Assembly: GCA_028023455.1 (NCBI GenBank) | Contig: JAQFVV010000204.1 | Coordinates: 141,501-205,500 of the forward strand | Length of the DNA: 64,000 nt | Direction of reading: 5' to 3' | From: Epiperipatus broadwayi | Lineage: Eukaryota; Onychophora; Udeonychophora; Euonychophora; Peripatidae | Part shown: positions 1-12,545 of the stretch, piece after piece | Numbering within the stretch: the first letter of the stretch is position 1 | Layout of the letters: each line of letters begins with the position of its first letter | The notes under the pieces: generated by a model | The model's input: only the letters and a program-made list of their open reading frames with translations | What the model was told of the DNA's origin: nothing | Databases searched by the model: none | Program-made: the position numbers and the translations under genes

Positions 1-113
1 TTATGTAAACCCCGGACGAAATAACACAGCAGGTTCGTAAAAGGGAATCGTCAACAGAACAGCGAACATACAGAAATAGCGACGACGACAAGTCACGGGG
101 TTGCAATATATAT

Positions 114-380
114 AACAAATTGATTCATGTATATTGTCAAAAAATACCAACATAATTAATAATAATAATAACACCAATAACAACAACAACAATACAACAA
201 AATAATAAAGCAAATATACACACAAAAAAAAAGTCTTTATTTTAACATAAATGCTGAAGAATCATAATACAAATTGAATGTCTCATATATATATATATAT
301 AACAAATTGATTCATGTATATTGTCAAAAAATACCAACATAATTAATAATAATAATAACACCAATAACAACAACAACAAT
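114..380. repeat. 80-bp direct repeat pair, 187 bp apart, left flank of the LINE cluster
   Basis: Positions 114-193 and 301-380 are essentially identical, starting AACAAATTGATTCATG and ending in CAA repeats. The intervening 194-300 (an AACAAAATAATAAA stretch, then an ACAC run, then TTTTAACATAAA) is also recognisable at 17430-17520. This stretch is therefore the left part of the dispersed repeat whose right part resumes at 11507. The first 110 bases are richer in CpG than their surroundings and I do not recognise them. Confidence 0.85.
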
Positions 381-383
381 AAT

Positions 384-467
<84 letters not shown>

Positions 468-472
468 TGATG
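378..472. repeat. (AAT)n microsatellite, LINE integration site
   Basis: About 30 AAT units with one TTAAT interruption, ending in GATGATGAC. It is the left edge of the LINE cluster. Both LINEs end in AAT repeats, and the paralogue at 17.57 kb has a short AAT tract at the matching place, so the elements appear to have inserted into this tract. Confidence 0.9.
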
Positions 473-693
473 ACTCGCAGCAAATGATGATTTTAACGGA
501 TCGTTGTTTACAGAGATCTTAGGATATTAACCAAAGAAAACACTGAAACCAACACATCTTTGACTTGCAGTCATATATATATGAACAGTAAGTATTGGAC
601 AATCCAAATTAATTTGTGTTTTAACTAAATATATATTTTTATGAGTTGTTTTTTTAAAAATAATATTCGTTGCTCAACGTAAAAAACATTACA

Positions 694-2413
694 ATGGCGA
701 CCCCCGGGTCATGTGACCAGCAAAATGGCGCCAATATACTATCCAAGCCTATGCAAATTACAGGTGAAGCAAAAACATATGCCAACGTTGCTAAAAATAA
801 TTTACAGGAAAATAATTTCTCTTGGGAAAAAAATAATTTACAACAAAAAGAACACAATCAAGTTCCAATTTTAGAAAAAAATAAAGTCTTCCAGCGCTTC
901 CGAAAAATAAATACTAATGATATTTTGCAGCTAGATATACAAATGCAAGAAAATCAATGCCCCCCTACCGCTCAGTGGAATAATGATGATTTGAAAATAA
1001 TATGTGAACAGTTTAATAATACGATCCCACGTGGCCTTCATACGTCATTCAAAAGATTTTTTTCTCCTCGTTCAATAATATTATCAGCTACAGATGCAAA
1101 CTTATCGCTATATAAATTTCCTAGAAGTTTACTTTATGAAGCAATAACACTACACGGACTTTGGGATAGCATACTAAGGATTGCTGATCATCCTAACTCA
1201 CGATATTTAATCCTCGAATTTTATCAAGAAAGCCAAAAAACACGATTTCAAACCACCATTAAAACTTTAGGTAACTATGCACTCATTGCAGTAGATCCAG
1301 ATCAACATAATCAGATTACTGGCATAATCAAGAATGCATACCTTGGATATGACATCAAAATCTTTCAGAAAATGATGCAGCCATTTGGAAAAGTCATAGC
1401 ATTCAACCCAATTTATCTGAAAGATACGCCAGTGCTTGTATACAGCAACAGCTTTGACTTCAAGCTGAGATTACATCCAGAAATAGATCCAAACAATATT
1501 CCTACACAATTTGCAGATCAGGAAGCCATGCTGAGCCTCTTCATAAGAGGGCTTAAACCCATATGTTACACATGCGGGAAGCGAGGCCACTTGGCAATGC
1601 AATGTGACATCAAAAAGAATCCACAATCGCAAAAAAACAAATGAAGTGCCCATCCAAACACATACTGAAGACAGCAACCATATATATAATGATAGCATAA
1701 ATCCAAATAGTTACAACAATATGCAAACAACTTCTCCACCTGAAGAAACACTCTCACTCCCTCTCATTAATCAAAATTCGAATGAGGAAAACAAAAACAT
1801 GGATGAACTAAACAGCGACCATCTGAAAAAACAATGTGATAACAGAAAGAGTCTACAATCACAACAGACAAATAATCAGCTCAACCACACACCAACTGAA
1901 GATATCAGTCACACTCACATAAATTCAGATATGAATAACCAGATGCAAATGACTTCTTCATCTGAAGAAGATCAAACTACAAAAAACCAAGACAACAGTA
2001 TAAATGAACCAAACAGAATGGAGCACTTAAATCCAAATGTCACACAAGCAACTCAAAATAACACAAGCAACTGTCAAAACATACAATGCACGAATGATTC
2101 AAATATTAACCCAACTGAAATATCACAAAGCACTTACAGTGAAACACAAAGTACCAATAGAACAAACATCACACACACAATAAAAAATAACACATCAACA
2201 GATATCATGGAAGCAATCATGCCATGCCTTCCACAAGTTGAAATAAGTACAATAGAAAAAAAAGGGCCAGGTCACCCAAAAAGAAGCAAAAACAAAAAAA
2301 AACCAAAAACAGAAGAGGACAACAACTCACAAACAGAAGAGTACAACACTGCATCATCATTAACCAGAATTCAAACGGATGACTGGTCACCAATGGACAT
2401 CACTTCTATCTAA
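694..2413 (+). pseudogene. LINE element 1 ORF1: nucleic-acid-binding protein, one frameshift
   Basis: ORF1 proteins of LINEs coat the element's RNA to form the ribonucleoprotein that is reverse-transcribed. The ATG at 694 is in a good context (ACAATGG); the frame is open 24 bases further upstream but only with a TTG. The first part, 694-1644 (316 codons), has the early KTYANVAK motif seen in many LINE ORF1s, a globular middle, and one CCHC zinc knuckle at 1564-1605 (CX2CX4HX4C, residues about 291-304). Just after the knuckle the frame changes in an A-run (about 1610-1640). It continues to 2413 as a roughly 265-residue tail rich in Gln, Asn, Thr and Ser, ending in a Lys-rich patch. In element 2 knuckle and tail share one frame, so this is a frameshift rather than two genes. 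Confidence 0.85.
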
Positions 2414-2507
2414 CCAACCAATAAAACTCCAACAATGTACAGCTCATACAATGAAAACCTGCCACTAACATATTTTGAAATGTGAACAATCCCAAAATAC
2501 AACCATA

Positions 2508-5500
2508 ATGAAAGTCAAAATAACAGCTTTTAATGTGCGGGGTTTGAACTCTGCAAACAAACTACATCAACTTAGAGACTGGACCAAAATCACACAGACA
2601 CATATATTGGGACTTCTGGAAACCAAAATATATAGTGGATCACAGATTGACCCAACAGTACATCTTCGCACTGAAGGCTTCTTTGCATGCTCCAGGGACA
2701 TGTCATCACCTGCAGGTGGAACTGGCCTACTAATAACCCCAACTTGCCCATTCACATCATTCAGAATCATATATATCGATGCAAACTTGTTGATAGCTAC
2801 ATTTCATCACGATGCAAACACTCTCAACATAGTTTTCACCTACATCCCACCTGGAAACATCATCATATCAAACATCATACTCACCATCAATTCACTGCTA
2901 GCATCAACTCCTTACCCAACTATCATCATGGGAGATTTTAACATGAAGTACACAGATTTCATCTCAAAATGGCTGCATCAAATTGCAATACCACTAATGA
3001 GTGCTGAAGGTTTTTTACCACCAAATGCAGTAACATTCCATAATAACCGACACACATCTTTAATTGACCTTTGCTTCTATTCACCAATGCTGCATCATTA
3101 CTTCAGCCTCAAGCTCAATCCATCCCCATTCTCAGATCACTCTGCTCAAACTGCAACACTTGATCTAACTGAAATTCAGCCAACTACACTACCACTTGGA
3201 AAAACAATGAGAATTCTAATACCAGCATCCACTCCAGAATCCCTTTTTTCTGAAACATATATTATGCTCCATAAACTTGAGGGACTACAACTAAATGCTG
3301 TGCAGAGATATCAGGCATACATAAATATACTTTCATTCAATATTGACCATGTCACCAAAAAAAAAAAAACCTCCACCCTCCAGGCTATTAGCTCTGGCAG
3401 ATGAACTGCACAAGAGGATAACAATGTCTAAACCCACTCAAAACACATATCAGCATATATATAAGCTCACCCAGACATATAACAGCACATGTGCAGCACT
3501 TAAAGACTATCTAGCCATCAAAAAAAGCAAAATCTGCCTCAGTCAACAACATACATGGACTAGAGGCTACATCAGATGGGCCATGGGTTTTCCCTCCACC
3601 ATTAGAGTGCCTATGGCACTTCAAATTGGAACAACTATACATGCAGCACATAACATGATTGAACCTATTTATAAGCATTTCAAACAGAATCTTCAGACCC
3701 ATCAACTCTTCAACCCACCACCGGATTATTTTGGATCACCGGAAACAAATACACCATTTACCACTAATGAATTTGCTTTGAAGCTTGCCACTCTGCCCAA
3801 TGCCTGTCATCCAGGCACTCATGGCATACCAAAATTTGTGTATGAGCACCTTAGCCATACAACTACTCAAGTATTATGTAATCTTGCAAACTATCTCTCA
3901 CAAAAAATATACAACATTGAAAATCTTTATCCAATTGCAATAGTACCATTTAATAAGAAACCAGCTCCAATAACCACCCTTAATAATATTAGGCCTATCT
4001 CCATGTGCCCAATAGCCATCAAGATCATTGAGAAAGTCATTAAAGACAGGATTGAGCCATATCTGCTCCCATTGATTTCACCATATCAGTTTGCAAGAAA
4101 GCAATCATCTACAGGACAGGCAGCACTTCTTTTCAAAGCTGTATTGGGGTCGGTGTGAGGCTGGAAAAAATACAGCCCAGTTGCAGTTCAAATAGACATT
4201 GAGTCAGCTTTTGATTCTGTGGCAATCGAGATATTAATTAAAATGTTGGCTGCCACTGAAATACCTCACACTCTTTTATATGTTATAACCAACTTGTTGT
4301 TAAATCGGGATATACATATTACACTCAGTGGCAAAAATTCTGAATCTTTTACTCCAACACAATCGATCTCACAAGGATCCCCCCTGAGTGCTTTACTTTT
4401 CACTTTTTACATCAACCCTCTATTAGTAAAAATCCAGCAAACATTCATTGGCATCCAAATACCAAACACATCTCAGCAGGTAACATGTATCGCTTATATG
4501 GATGATATAACTGTCTTCCTCCCATCTAAAAAACACCTACCAGCCTTGCATACAATACTACAAGAATTTGCAGCTACACACAAACTCAGGGTCAATCTAA
4601 ATAAGACTGCAGTTTGGTCTCTTTATAATGCAAAGCAGTGCACAGGCATGTATGGGGGAAAGCCATCTGCTTTCTTGGGATTTCCCTTTTATATGAGTGC
4701 AAGTGCAATGAGGGTCAAGATCCAGAACAAACTCAAAGAAGAAACAGAGCAAATTACTATTTCACTCTCAAAGGCATATCTTTCAATATACTCCAAGATC
4801 CAGCTATTTAACCAGCTAGCCATAACAAAAATCACCTATTACTCACCCATTATCTCCTTTTCTAAAGGTTTTATTAACAAAATCTCTTCTCTATGTAATA
4901 AGCTCTTGTGGCAGAGGAAGACTGTGTCAATATCTGCAAAACAACTTACCAGACCACCTATTCACAATGGACTAGGACTTCACAGTATTTATATTTTCCA
5001 TCTACAGAAGGCCACAAACTTAATAGCATCCACAGTCAAACACTTTCCAATGCTTGAATGCCTACTTCAAATAACTCCAACAGATAGACCACCCCCTGCC
5101 TATGACCAACTAGCATCAATGATCAATCATATAAAAACCACAGCCCCACAGATATCTCTTCAGACAATATACAAGCATTCATACTGGCAAATTTATTCAT
5201 TAATCCATCCAAATCCAAGCCATGACACCAATCTGACAATGCTGAAAATCAATAATCTACAATTACTCCGTAAGTTTAAAAAATGGTCCCTGGAGCCAAA
5301 ATATTTTGATTTTTTGCTGAGACTAAACCTACATGCACTGCCCACGACATATTTTCTGAGATATCAGAGACTATACACTAACATTGATCCTTTTTGTCCC
5401 CTGTGTCACAGGGCTGAAGAAACCCAGGAACATCTATTCTATCTTTGTCCGGCACTAGACAGAATTCGATTTATTATGATAGGAGCATATAGACAATCTA

Positions 5501-5748
5501 ACACAACCCTTCAAACAATCTTTAATTCATATTGCAAAGGCTCTATTCCATCAGTCCATGCAGCCACTTTTGTGCTTTATGCATACTGGTGCACTAGATG
5601 CACATTCACTTTAGGTAACAACACAAGGCGACATCCATCAACTTTCAATATCAAACTGGCAAAACTACGAGCCAGAGACAATAAAATTGCACATCCAGAC
5701 ATCTATGCAGCAACCTGGTCACTGATAACACAACAATCAAACCTCTAA
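2508..5748 (+). pseudogene. LINE element 1 ORF2: APE endonuclease plus reverse transcriptase, two lesions
   Basis: ORF2 nicks target DNA and primes reverse transcription from the nick. I choose ATG 2508 because element 2 starts at the same residue (MK.KIT.FN.RGLN). The endonuclease (residues about 1-230) keeps FNVRGLN, LLETK, GGTGLL, GDFN, SLIDLCF and SDH, so all APE catalytic positions look intact. RT motifs follow: NIRPISM (about 3980), AFD at 4207-4215, QGSPLS near 4372, YMDD at 4495-4506, and FLGFPFY. A CX2CX8HX4C motif lies at 5395-5448. There is no RNase H. Lesions: a frameshift in the 13-A run at about 3356-3369, and an in-frame TGA at 4156-4158. Both RT halves lie in the same frame. 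Total length about 1,080 codons, normal for a LINE ORF2. Confidence 0.92.
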
Positions 5749-6219
5749 GATGGCTCCCAATAACCAACAATCTATGCCATCAACCAAATATTTAAAAAAA
5801 TAAAAAATAAATGTGGCAAGTATCTACAAATAAAAAAACAGAATGTTGTCTTTGATTGCATACTATTAATATAGAGAACAGGAACAACAAAATCAGAACT
5901 CAAATACTGGAAAGCAAACTAAACCCAGCACTGCAATATACATACAAGTTGAAGTTTTGCAAATTGAACAATGATAACCCAAGACTTTTGAGAACTCTGA
6001 TTACATAAAGCAGCGCTCACAAATGTAACGTATACATATGTATTTTTCACTCCCCTTAACAATGTTTAAATATCTTTCCCTCCTAATTTAATTTTTTTTG
6101 TACATCACAGATACAAACTTAAACTTGGTTTACTCACTAGCAATGTAAATGTATGTATACGAAGTGTCTTATGGCAAATGTAACTCTATGGTCATCAATA
6201 AAATTATTTTCTTTGAAAC
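5749..6219 (+). other. LINE element 1 3' UTR with AATAAA
   Basis: Non-coding 3' region of about 470 bases. It ends in AATAAA at 6197-6202, then CTTTGAAACAT and the AAT tail. The terminal block TTTGAAACAT-(AAT)n is shared with element 2 (11499-11517). A closely similar end is seen in reverse orientation at 63767-63800. Confidence 0.75.
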
Positions 6220-6342
<123 letters not shown>

Positions 6343-6611
6343 CAGAAAATCCTGATATTGTCGGTAAGTAATATTAAAGTAGTTGGGCTTCAACCCCCCC
6401 AAAAAAACAATAATAACGCCACAATATAAAATCAAAACGATATATATAATTTCACAAAATAAAAATATATATTTTTGAAACTATAATTAATGAAAATCAT
6501 AACCTAGCTAAAGAATATCATAAAAAAACATTTACGTTACCAAAGATTTCTTTGTTTATTAAAAAAAAAAATGAGACAACAGCTATGCATGATTGAATAG
6601 TTGGCATCAAT

Positions 6612-8108
6612 ATGGCTGCTGAAATGCGTAAAAATTTAGACACCATCAAATTGTACGCCATGGTCAAAAAACCTAACATGCAAGCAATAAGTTCAAAGAA
6701 TTTTGCGACTACAATAAATAATAAAATAGTTCCGAGATTTAGTAAAACAAATTCGAACGACATAAAACAGTTAGATTTAAAGATACAGGTAAACCAAGAC
6801 CCTCCCCTTGCACACTGGACTTATAATATGCTAGAAAGAATTAATGAACACTTTAAGAACATGATTCCACAGGGACTCTATACATCATTCAAAAGATTTT
6901 TTTCACCAAACTCAATAGTAATATCTGCCACAGACGCAAATATATCACTGTATCATTTTTCATGCACGTTATTATATCAAGCAATAACTGAAAGTGAACT
7001 GTGGGAAACAATCGTAAGAATCACATATCATGCAAATCCCAGATATCTCACAATCAAATTTCTTGATATTAGTCAAAAAAACCGATTTCAGAACCAAATT
7101 AAAACATTAGGCAATTACGCGATTGTTATAGTCGATCAAGATCGACAGAACCAAATTACTGGAATAATAAAAAATACATACTTTGGATACACGAAACAAG
7201 ACTTTCAAAAAATGATGGATCCATTTGGCAAGGTTATAGCATTTCAACCAATATACCTCAAAGACACACCAATACCAATATACAGCAATAGCTATGATTT
7301 TAAGTTAAAATTACACAAAGACATTGACCCAGAATCTATACCAACACAAATTGCAGATCAGGAAGCTATGCTGTGCCTATATATAAGAGGTTTAAAACCA
7401 CAATGCTATGCCTGTGGCAAGCGTGGTCATCTAGCCACACAGTGCATGGATAGCCAACTCATACAGGGTCAGACACCAAATAATCAGCACATCCAATCCC
7501 AACATGAAGAGAACAATAATACACAAAATAACACTAGCAACTCAAACAATCAACATGAAAACAATCACAGTACAAATGAAGCTAGTAAAAGCAAACATGC
7601 AGAAGAAAACACAAATATACTTCAAACTACAACAGATAGCTTGAATAAATTAAATAAAAGCACTGATGCTCAAATGAATCAAAATCAAGCACAAATCATA
7701 CCTGAAGTATCATAAACACCAGGCGTATCAATCAATAATACGTCAGACTCAAATCCAGACATATCTAATGATACATAAAACTCCCCCAAAACAAGCATGC
7801 TGCATATAATTATAAACAAAACATCTACAGATATTCTAGAGTCACTAACCCCATGCCTCCCTCCCATAGAAACAACACCAACAGAAGTCCAAAAATCTGG
7901 TTGGCCAAGGAGAAATAAATCAAAAAGAGCCAAAACAGATGAAAACAATACTCTAACAGAAATGATTGAACACTTGGCAGAGAACTTAATACCTATGGAG
8001 CTGGATAGTAATCAAACCATTAGTAACTGCTCACAAAACGCTAGAGAATATGCAAAAGCTCCACGCAAACTTCAACACACTGTGAAACCAACTCACAGCC
8101 AATCATGA
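6612..8108 (+). pseudogene. LINE element 2 ORF1: CCHC nucleic-acid-binding protein, two in-frame stops
   Basis: Starts at ATG 6612 (MAAEMRKNL). The core aligns with element 1 ORF1 throughout (for example TSFKRFFSP, TLGNYA, DQEAML). The CCHC knuckle CX2CX4HX4C is at 7404-7445. The Asn/Gln/Thr-rich tail follows in the same frame, which shows that the tail belongs to ORF1. In-frame TAA codons at 7713-7715 and 7776-7778 split it. After the second stop the frame resumes (about 7797) with a TDI-E-L-PCLPP segment matching element 1. The natural stop TGA at 8106-8108 overlaps the ORF2 ATG (ATGA). Role as for element 1: RNA binding in the retrotransposition particle. Confidence 0.85.
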
Positions 8109-11100
8109 TAATGAAGCTAAAAATAACAGTATTTAATATCAGAGGGCTCAACTCAGTCAACAAAATACATCAGCTACAACAATGGATAAAGATTACACAA
8201 CCTCATATACTAGGACTTCTAGAAACTAAAATATATAGTGGCTCACAAATTGACCCCTCAGTACATCTAAGTAGAGAAGGCTACTGTGCATGCTCTAGAG
8301 ACACATCATCTTCCTCAGGGGGTACTGGACTGCTCATAACACAAAGTTGTCCATTTGACTCATTCAAAATCATATATATATATATATATATATATAGATG
8401 CAAATTTACTAATAGTAACTTTCAGTCATCAAATCATCACACTAAACATTATATTTGTGTATATTCCACCGAGTCCTACAATTGTCTCAAATATTATATT
8501 AAACATAAACTCCTTACTTGGCTCTAATTCACATCCAACCATACTAATGGGGGATTTCAACATGAAATATCAAGAGTTCATTTTAAAGTGGCTGCATCAA
8601 ATATCAATTCCACTTATGAGTGCAGAGGGTTTTCTGTCAAATGATGCAGTTACCTTTCACAATGGATGTCATACATCAAGAATTGATCTGTGCTTTTATT
8701 CACCTATGCTACACCATCAAATCAGCCTAAACATCAACCCATCGCCTTTCTCTGATCACTCTGCACAAACCATACTAATTAATCTGACAGTAATCCAAAC
8801 AACTGCACTTACACATGGTAAAACAATCAGAATTCTACTTCCAACTTCTACCCCAGAATTTATTTTTTCAGAAACATATATAATGCTTCACAAAATCAGA
8901 AATATGCAACTTAATCCCATTCAAAGATACTTAGCATTCATAAACATTTTATCATTTAATATAGATCACATTACACACAAATCCCCTCCACCCTCAAGAC
9001 TGCTAGCTCTGGCTGATGAAATACATAATCGGATTACAATGATAAATCCAGCACACCAGTCAACAACATATACGCAGGCTTACACAAACATACAATAACA
9101 TCTGTAACCATCTGAAAAACTACCTAGCAATAAAAAAGAGTAAAGTCTACCTCAGCCAACAACACACATAGACAAGAAAATACATTCTATGGGACTTGGG
9201 CTACCCATCCACTGTCAGAGTACCAATGGTGCTCACAGAGCAAGGGATCACATATGCAGGAGATAATATGTTAAAACTGATCTATCAACATTTCAAACAA
9301 AAGCTGCAAGCATACCACCTGGACAAATATAATTCTAATGTCATTGGAAAACCAGAAACAAATACCACATACAACATCACAGAATTTGCTACTAAACTGG
9401 CAACAGTACCTAATGCATGTCACCCAGGAGCACATGGAATCCCCAAATTTGTCCTTGCACATCTCAGCCAGTTCACTAGCCAATATTTATGTGACCTTGC
9501 AAATTATCTATCACAGAAGTTGTATGATATCCAAGGTGTATATCCAATAGCTACAGTCCCCTTCAACAAGAAAAAAGTCCATGTATCAACACTATCCAAC
9601 CTATGACCAATCTCAATGGGGCCACTTATGAATAAAATAATTGAAAAAGTACTCAAAGTCAGCCTAAAGCCACATATTCTACCACTAATTTTACACAGCC
9701 AGTTTGCAAGGAAGCAATCATCAACTGTACAGGCTGCAATGATATTTAAAACAGTTAAAAACTCAGTACAGGACAGAAAGAAGTATGCACCAATTGCAGT
9801 TCAACTTGATATAGAAGCAGCTTTTGACTTGGTCAACATCAATACATTAATCAATATGCTAGCTGACACCACAATTCCACAAACTCATCTGTACCTGCTC
9901 ACAAACCTACTACTTAGCAGAAAAATACATATCACAGTCAATGGCAAAAAATTCCCTGTCATTCATTCCCACACAATCCATATCCCAAGGCTCACCACTC
10001 AGCTCACTGTTATTTAATTTTTACATCAACCCACTCATACTCAAAATTCAGCAGAGTATCAAAGTCATCCAGATACCAGGCACATCACAACATATAGCCT
10101 GCATTGCATATATGGATGACATCACAGTCTTCCTACCATCAAGAAAACAGATAACAATGCTACAGAAAATACTGCAAGACTTTCAAGCAACACACCATCT
10201 AAAATTTAATCAAAACAAGACTGCTGTTTGGTCTCTATACACCAGTAAGCCATGCATGCAAATTTTTCAAGGCAAACCATCTCCTTTCCTCGACTTCCCT
10301 TTCTACATGAGAACAAACACAATGAGGCAAAAAATTCAGAACAAGTTACAAGATGAAGCAGAATAGATCACTGCCTCACTGTCAAAAGCATACCTCTCAA
10401 TATATGCTAAAGTGAAATTGTTCAATCAACTGGTACTCACCAAGATTATCTATTATTCTCCCATAATTCAATTCTCAAAAGCTTTTACATCAAAAATCTC
10501 TTCATATTGCAATAAACCTCTATGGAATAGAAAGACAGTGTCAATATCTGCAAAACATCTTAATCGACCAGCAATACACAATGGTTTGGAGCTACATAAC
10601 ATAGATATTTTTCGAATACAAAAAACTGCAAATCTTATAATAGCCACCCTCAGAAATTTCCCAGAACTCCAGTATCTAATACAAATAATACCCACAGACA
10701 AACCTCCACCTTCACATTGCTATCTATCATCAGTCATAAACCAGTTCAGAATCACACATACTCAAATATCACTGCAAACAACAACAACATATTCATATTG
10801 GCAGATATATGCAATGCTACACCCAGGATATACATCAGATATTTCAACACAGATGCTCAGAATAAACAACTGACAGCTGCTTAAAAAATTTAAAAAATGG
10901 TCTATGGAGCCCAAATTCTTTGATTTCCTTCTGAAACTAAATCTGTATGCTTTGCCAACATCATATTTCTTAAGATACAGATGATTATTTACAAAAATAG
11001 ACCCCTTCTGCACACTATGCCACCAAGCAGAAGAAACTCAACAACATTTGTTTTATAACTGCCCAGCATTAAACAATATTCGACATGAAATAACAAATAT

Positions 11101-11361
11101 ATACAGAAGACCAAACATCTCCCTGTAAGATATTATCAGTACATTCTGCAGAACATCCACCCCAACAATCCAAGCAGCAACCGTCGTACTTTATGCATTT
11201 TGATGCACACAATGCACATTCGCTTTTGGCAATAATACAAGGCGGCAACCATCAACTTTTCACAATAAGTTAGCACAATTAAAAACAGAGATAATAAAAT
11301 AGCACACCCAGACATTTTCGTGGCTACTTGGTCACTTGTAAAACAAAAGTCAAATCTCTAA
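8105..11361 (+). pseudogene. LINE element 2 ORF2: endonuclease/reverse transcriptase, multiply broken
   Basis: ATG 8105 sits in an ATGA overlap with ORF1. Endonuclease motifs FNIRGLN, LLETK, GGTGLL, GDFN, RIDLCF and SDH are present but split by an (AT)n expansion at 8372-8396 that changes frame. Further lesions: a frameshift near 9060-9100; TAG at 9169-9171 (Trp in element 1); TGA at 9604-9606 (Arg in NIRPIS); a frameshift in an A-run near 9950; TAG at 10364-10366; TGA at 10871-10873; several stops after about 10980; and a frameshift near 11280. RT boxes survive: AFD, QGSPLS and YMDD at 10109-10120. The C-terminal CX2CX8HX4C motif at 11009-11062 is still intact. It ends at the same QKSNL-stop position as element 1. 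Confidence 0.88.
8372..8396. repeat. (AT)n expansion inside LINE endonuclease coding sequence
   Basis: About 12 AT units replace the short ATATAT found at the equivalent site of element 1 (about 2768-2776, coding IIYID). The expansion inserts Ile-Tyr repeats and shifts the reading frame. Confidence 0.9.
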
Positions 11362-11506
11362 TAGTTCCGCCTTTCCTCAATAATAGACTTAAAAAGAGAC
11401 CAATGCACAATATATACAATCGAAAATATCAATGTAAATGCATGTAAATGAAAATTAATAATGTAACCTGTTTTCTAGATTGAATAAAGTTCCCCTTTTT
11501 GAAACA

Positions 11507-12545
11507 TAATAATAATAGCAGCAGCAGCTACTGCCCTTACAGTTCTGCCTATGTGTGGGCACAAATTCAATAATTATATAGCAAAGCAATAAAATGGTTA
11601 GACGCTTATTTATGCTTTGGTTAATTAAGTTATGAATGATCAACGATATTTTACAAATTATATACATATAGATTTTTCTTTTCTTTATTATTATTTTTTG
11701 TTGTTGTTGTTTGATGGGAAAAACATTATTTAATTTAACAGTTCCTTCTTCTCAATTCGATATTTAGACTATCGTTTCCTGAAGTCGTTGGAGATGCTGG
11801 AGTTCAGCGCGGTTTTTATTTTTTTTATTTTTTTTAAATATCACCTTTGCTGAATGACAGTATGATTCAAATAATTAGCCATAATATTTTTCTTTTTACA
11901 ATTGTTTTTCAGGTTTTAAATATCAATCATTTTTTCTCCAGTTTGGGATGAATTGAGAAAATATACATTTTTTTTTCTTAGCTTTGCATGTTTATATCGA
12001 AGTTATACCACCATTGATGTAAGATGTAATGTACAGACGAGAAAATGAAAAATCCTTAGATAGATGGTTTTCTTTCTAGTGCATTCTTAATAAAGTATAA
12101 GTTTTTTAATAACTGTCTTCACTATACTTGACAAAGCAAAAACAAAAAAAAAAATTATATATATAATTTTCAGGAGAAACGTATGTTTTTTAACCATTTA
12201 TTATTTGTGTAAATTATAACAAAGCCATAAGTGATTACACTATAATATTTTATAATGATTATATATATGTGAAAAAATTAAAATGTAAATAACTAACAAA
12301 TACGTTTTTTTCTAATTTTTACTATTATTTTTTAATCATTTTAATACAATTCACATATTTTATCTTATTTTATTTTTTTTGCTTTTATTGTTGTGGTTGC
12401 CTCTTCAGTAATCTTTATAAAAGATGTTAAAAAAAGAATACTCATAATGATAAACATAATTTGATACAAAATCTCTGAAACATTTTATAAACATTTTTTT
12501 GTTAATAACTGAGAGTAAAGGTTGGACTATTTCAATTGTTATAAT
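11507..12545. repeat. Dispersed repeat, copy A right half (paralogue of 17575-18650)
   Basis: Colinear with 17575-18650. Shared blocks include ACAGTTCTGCCTA-GTGGGCACAAA, AAAATGGTTAGA-GCTTATTTATGCTTT, TTTGATGGGA-AACATTATTT, ATCCTTAGATAGATGG, and a final CTGAGAGTAA-GGT-GGA-TATTTCAAT. Copy A is split: its left part lies at about 193-380 and the two LINEs sit between the halves. No protein coding is seen. The family is unidentified. Confidence 0.85.

Larger units (their letters stand above)
473..6219 (+). mobile_element. Non-LTR retrotransposon, element 1 (two-ORF LINE, L1/Tx1-like)
   Basis: Near full-length two-ORF LINE: 5' region (about 473-693), ORF1 (694-2413), short spacer, ORF2 (2508-5748), 3' UTR and (AAT)n tail. 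The 5' boundary is uncertain because it abuts an AAT tract. There are no LTRs and no RNase H domain. The gene order, APE-type endonuclease, RT with QGSPLS and YMDD boxes, and C-terminal CX2CX8HX4C motif fit the L1/Tx1 side of the LINE tree. The clade call is inference and needs a phylogeny. Only three disabling changes are visible in about 5 kb of coding sequence, so this is a fairly young or recently active copy. Confidence 0.88.
6344..11517 (+). mobile_element. Non-LTR retrotransposon, element 2 (same family, heavily decayed)
   Basis: Second copy of the same LINE type, immediately downstream and in the same orientation. It has 5' sequence (6344-6611), ORF1 (6612-8108), ORF2 (8105-11361), a 3' UTR with AATAAA at 11483-11488, TTTTTGAAACAT, and a short AAT tail. 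Protein similarity to element 1 is clear along the whole length, but many positions differ. The 5' regions do not obviously match. It is therefore a separate subfamily insertion rather than a tandem duplicate of element 1. At least ten stops or frameshifts make it non-autonomous. Confidence 0.85.

Noticed and set aside
1-225. Minus-strand open frame of 74 codons rich in Val, Leu and Ile
   Set aside because: Its N-terminal half is translation of CAA/AAT microsatellite DNA; no domain is recognisable.
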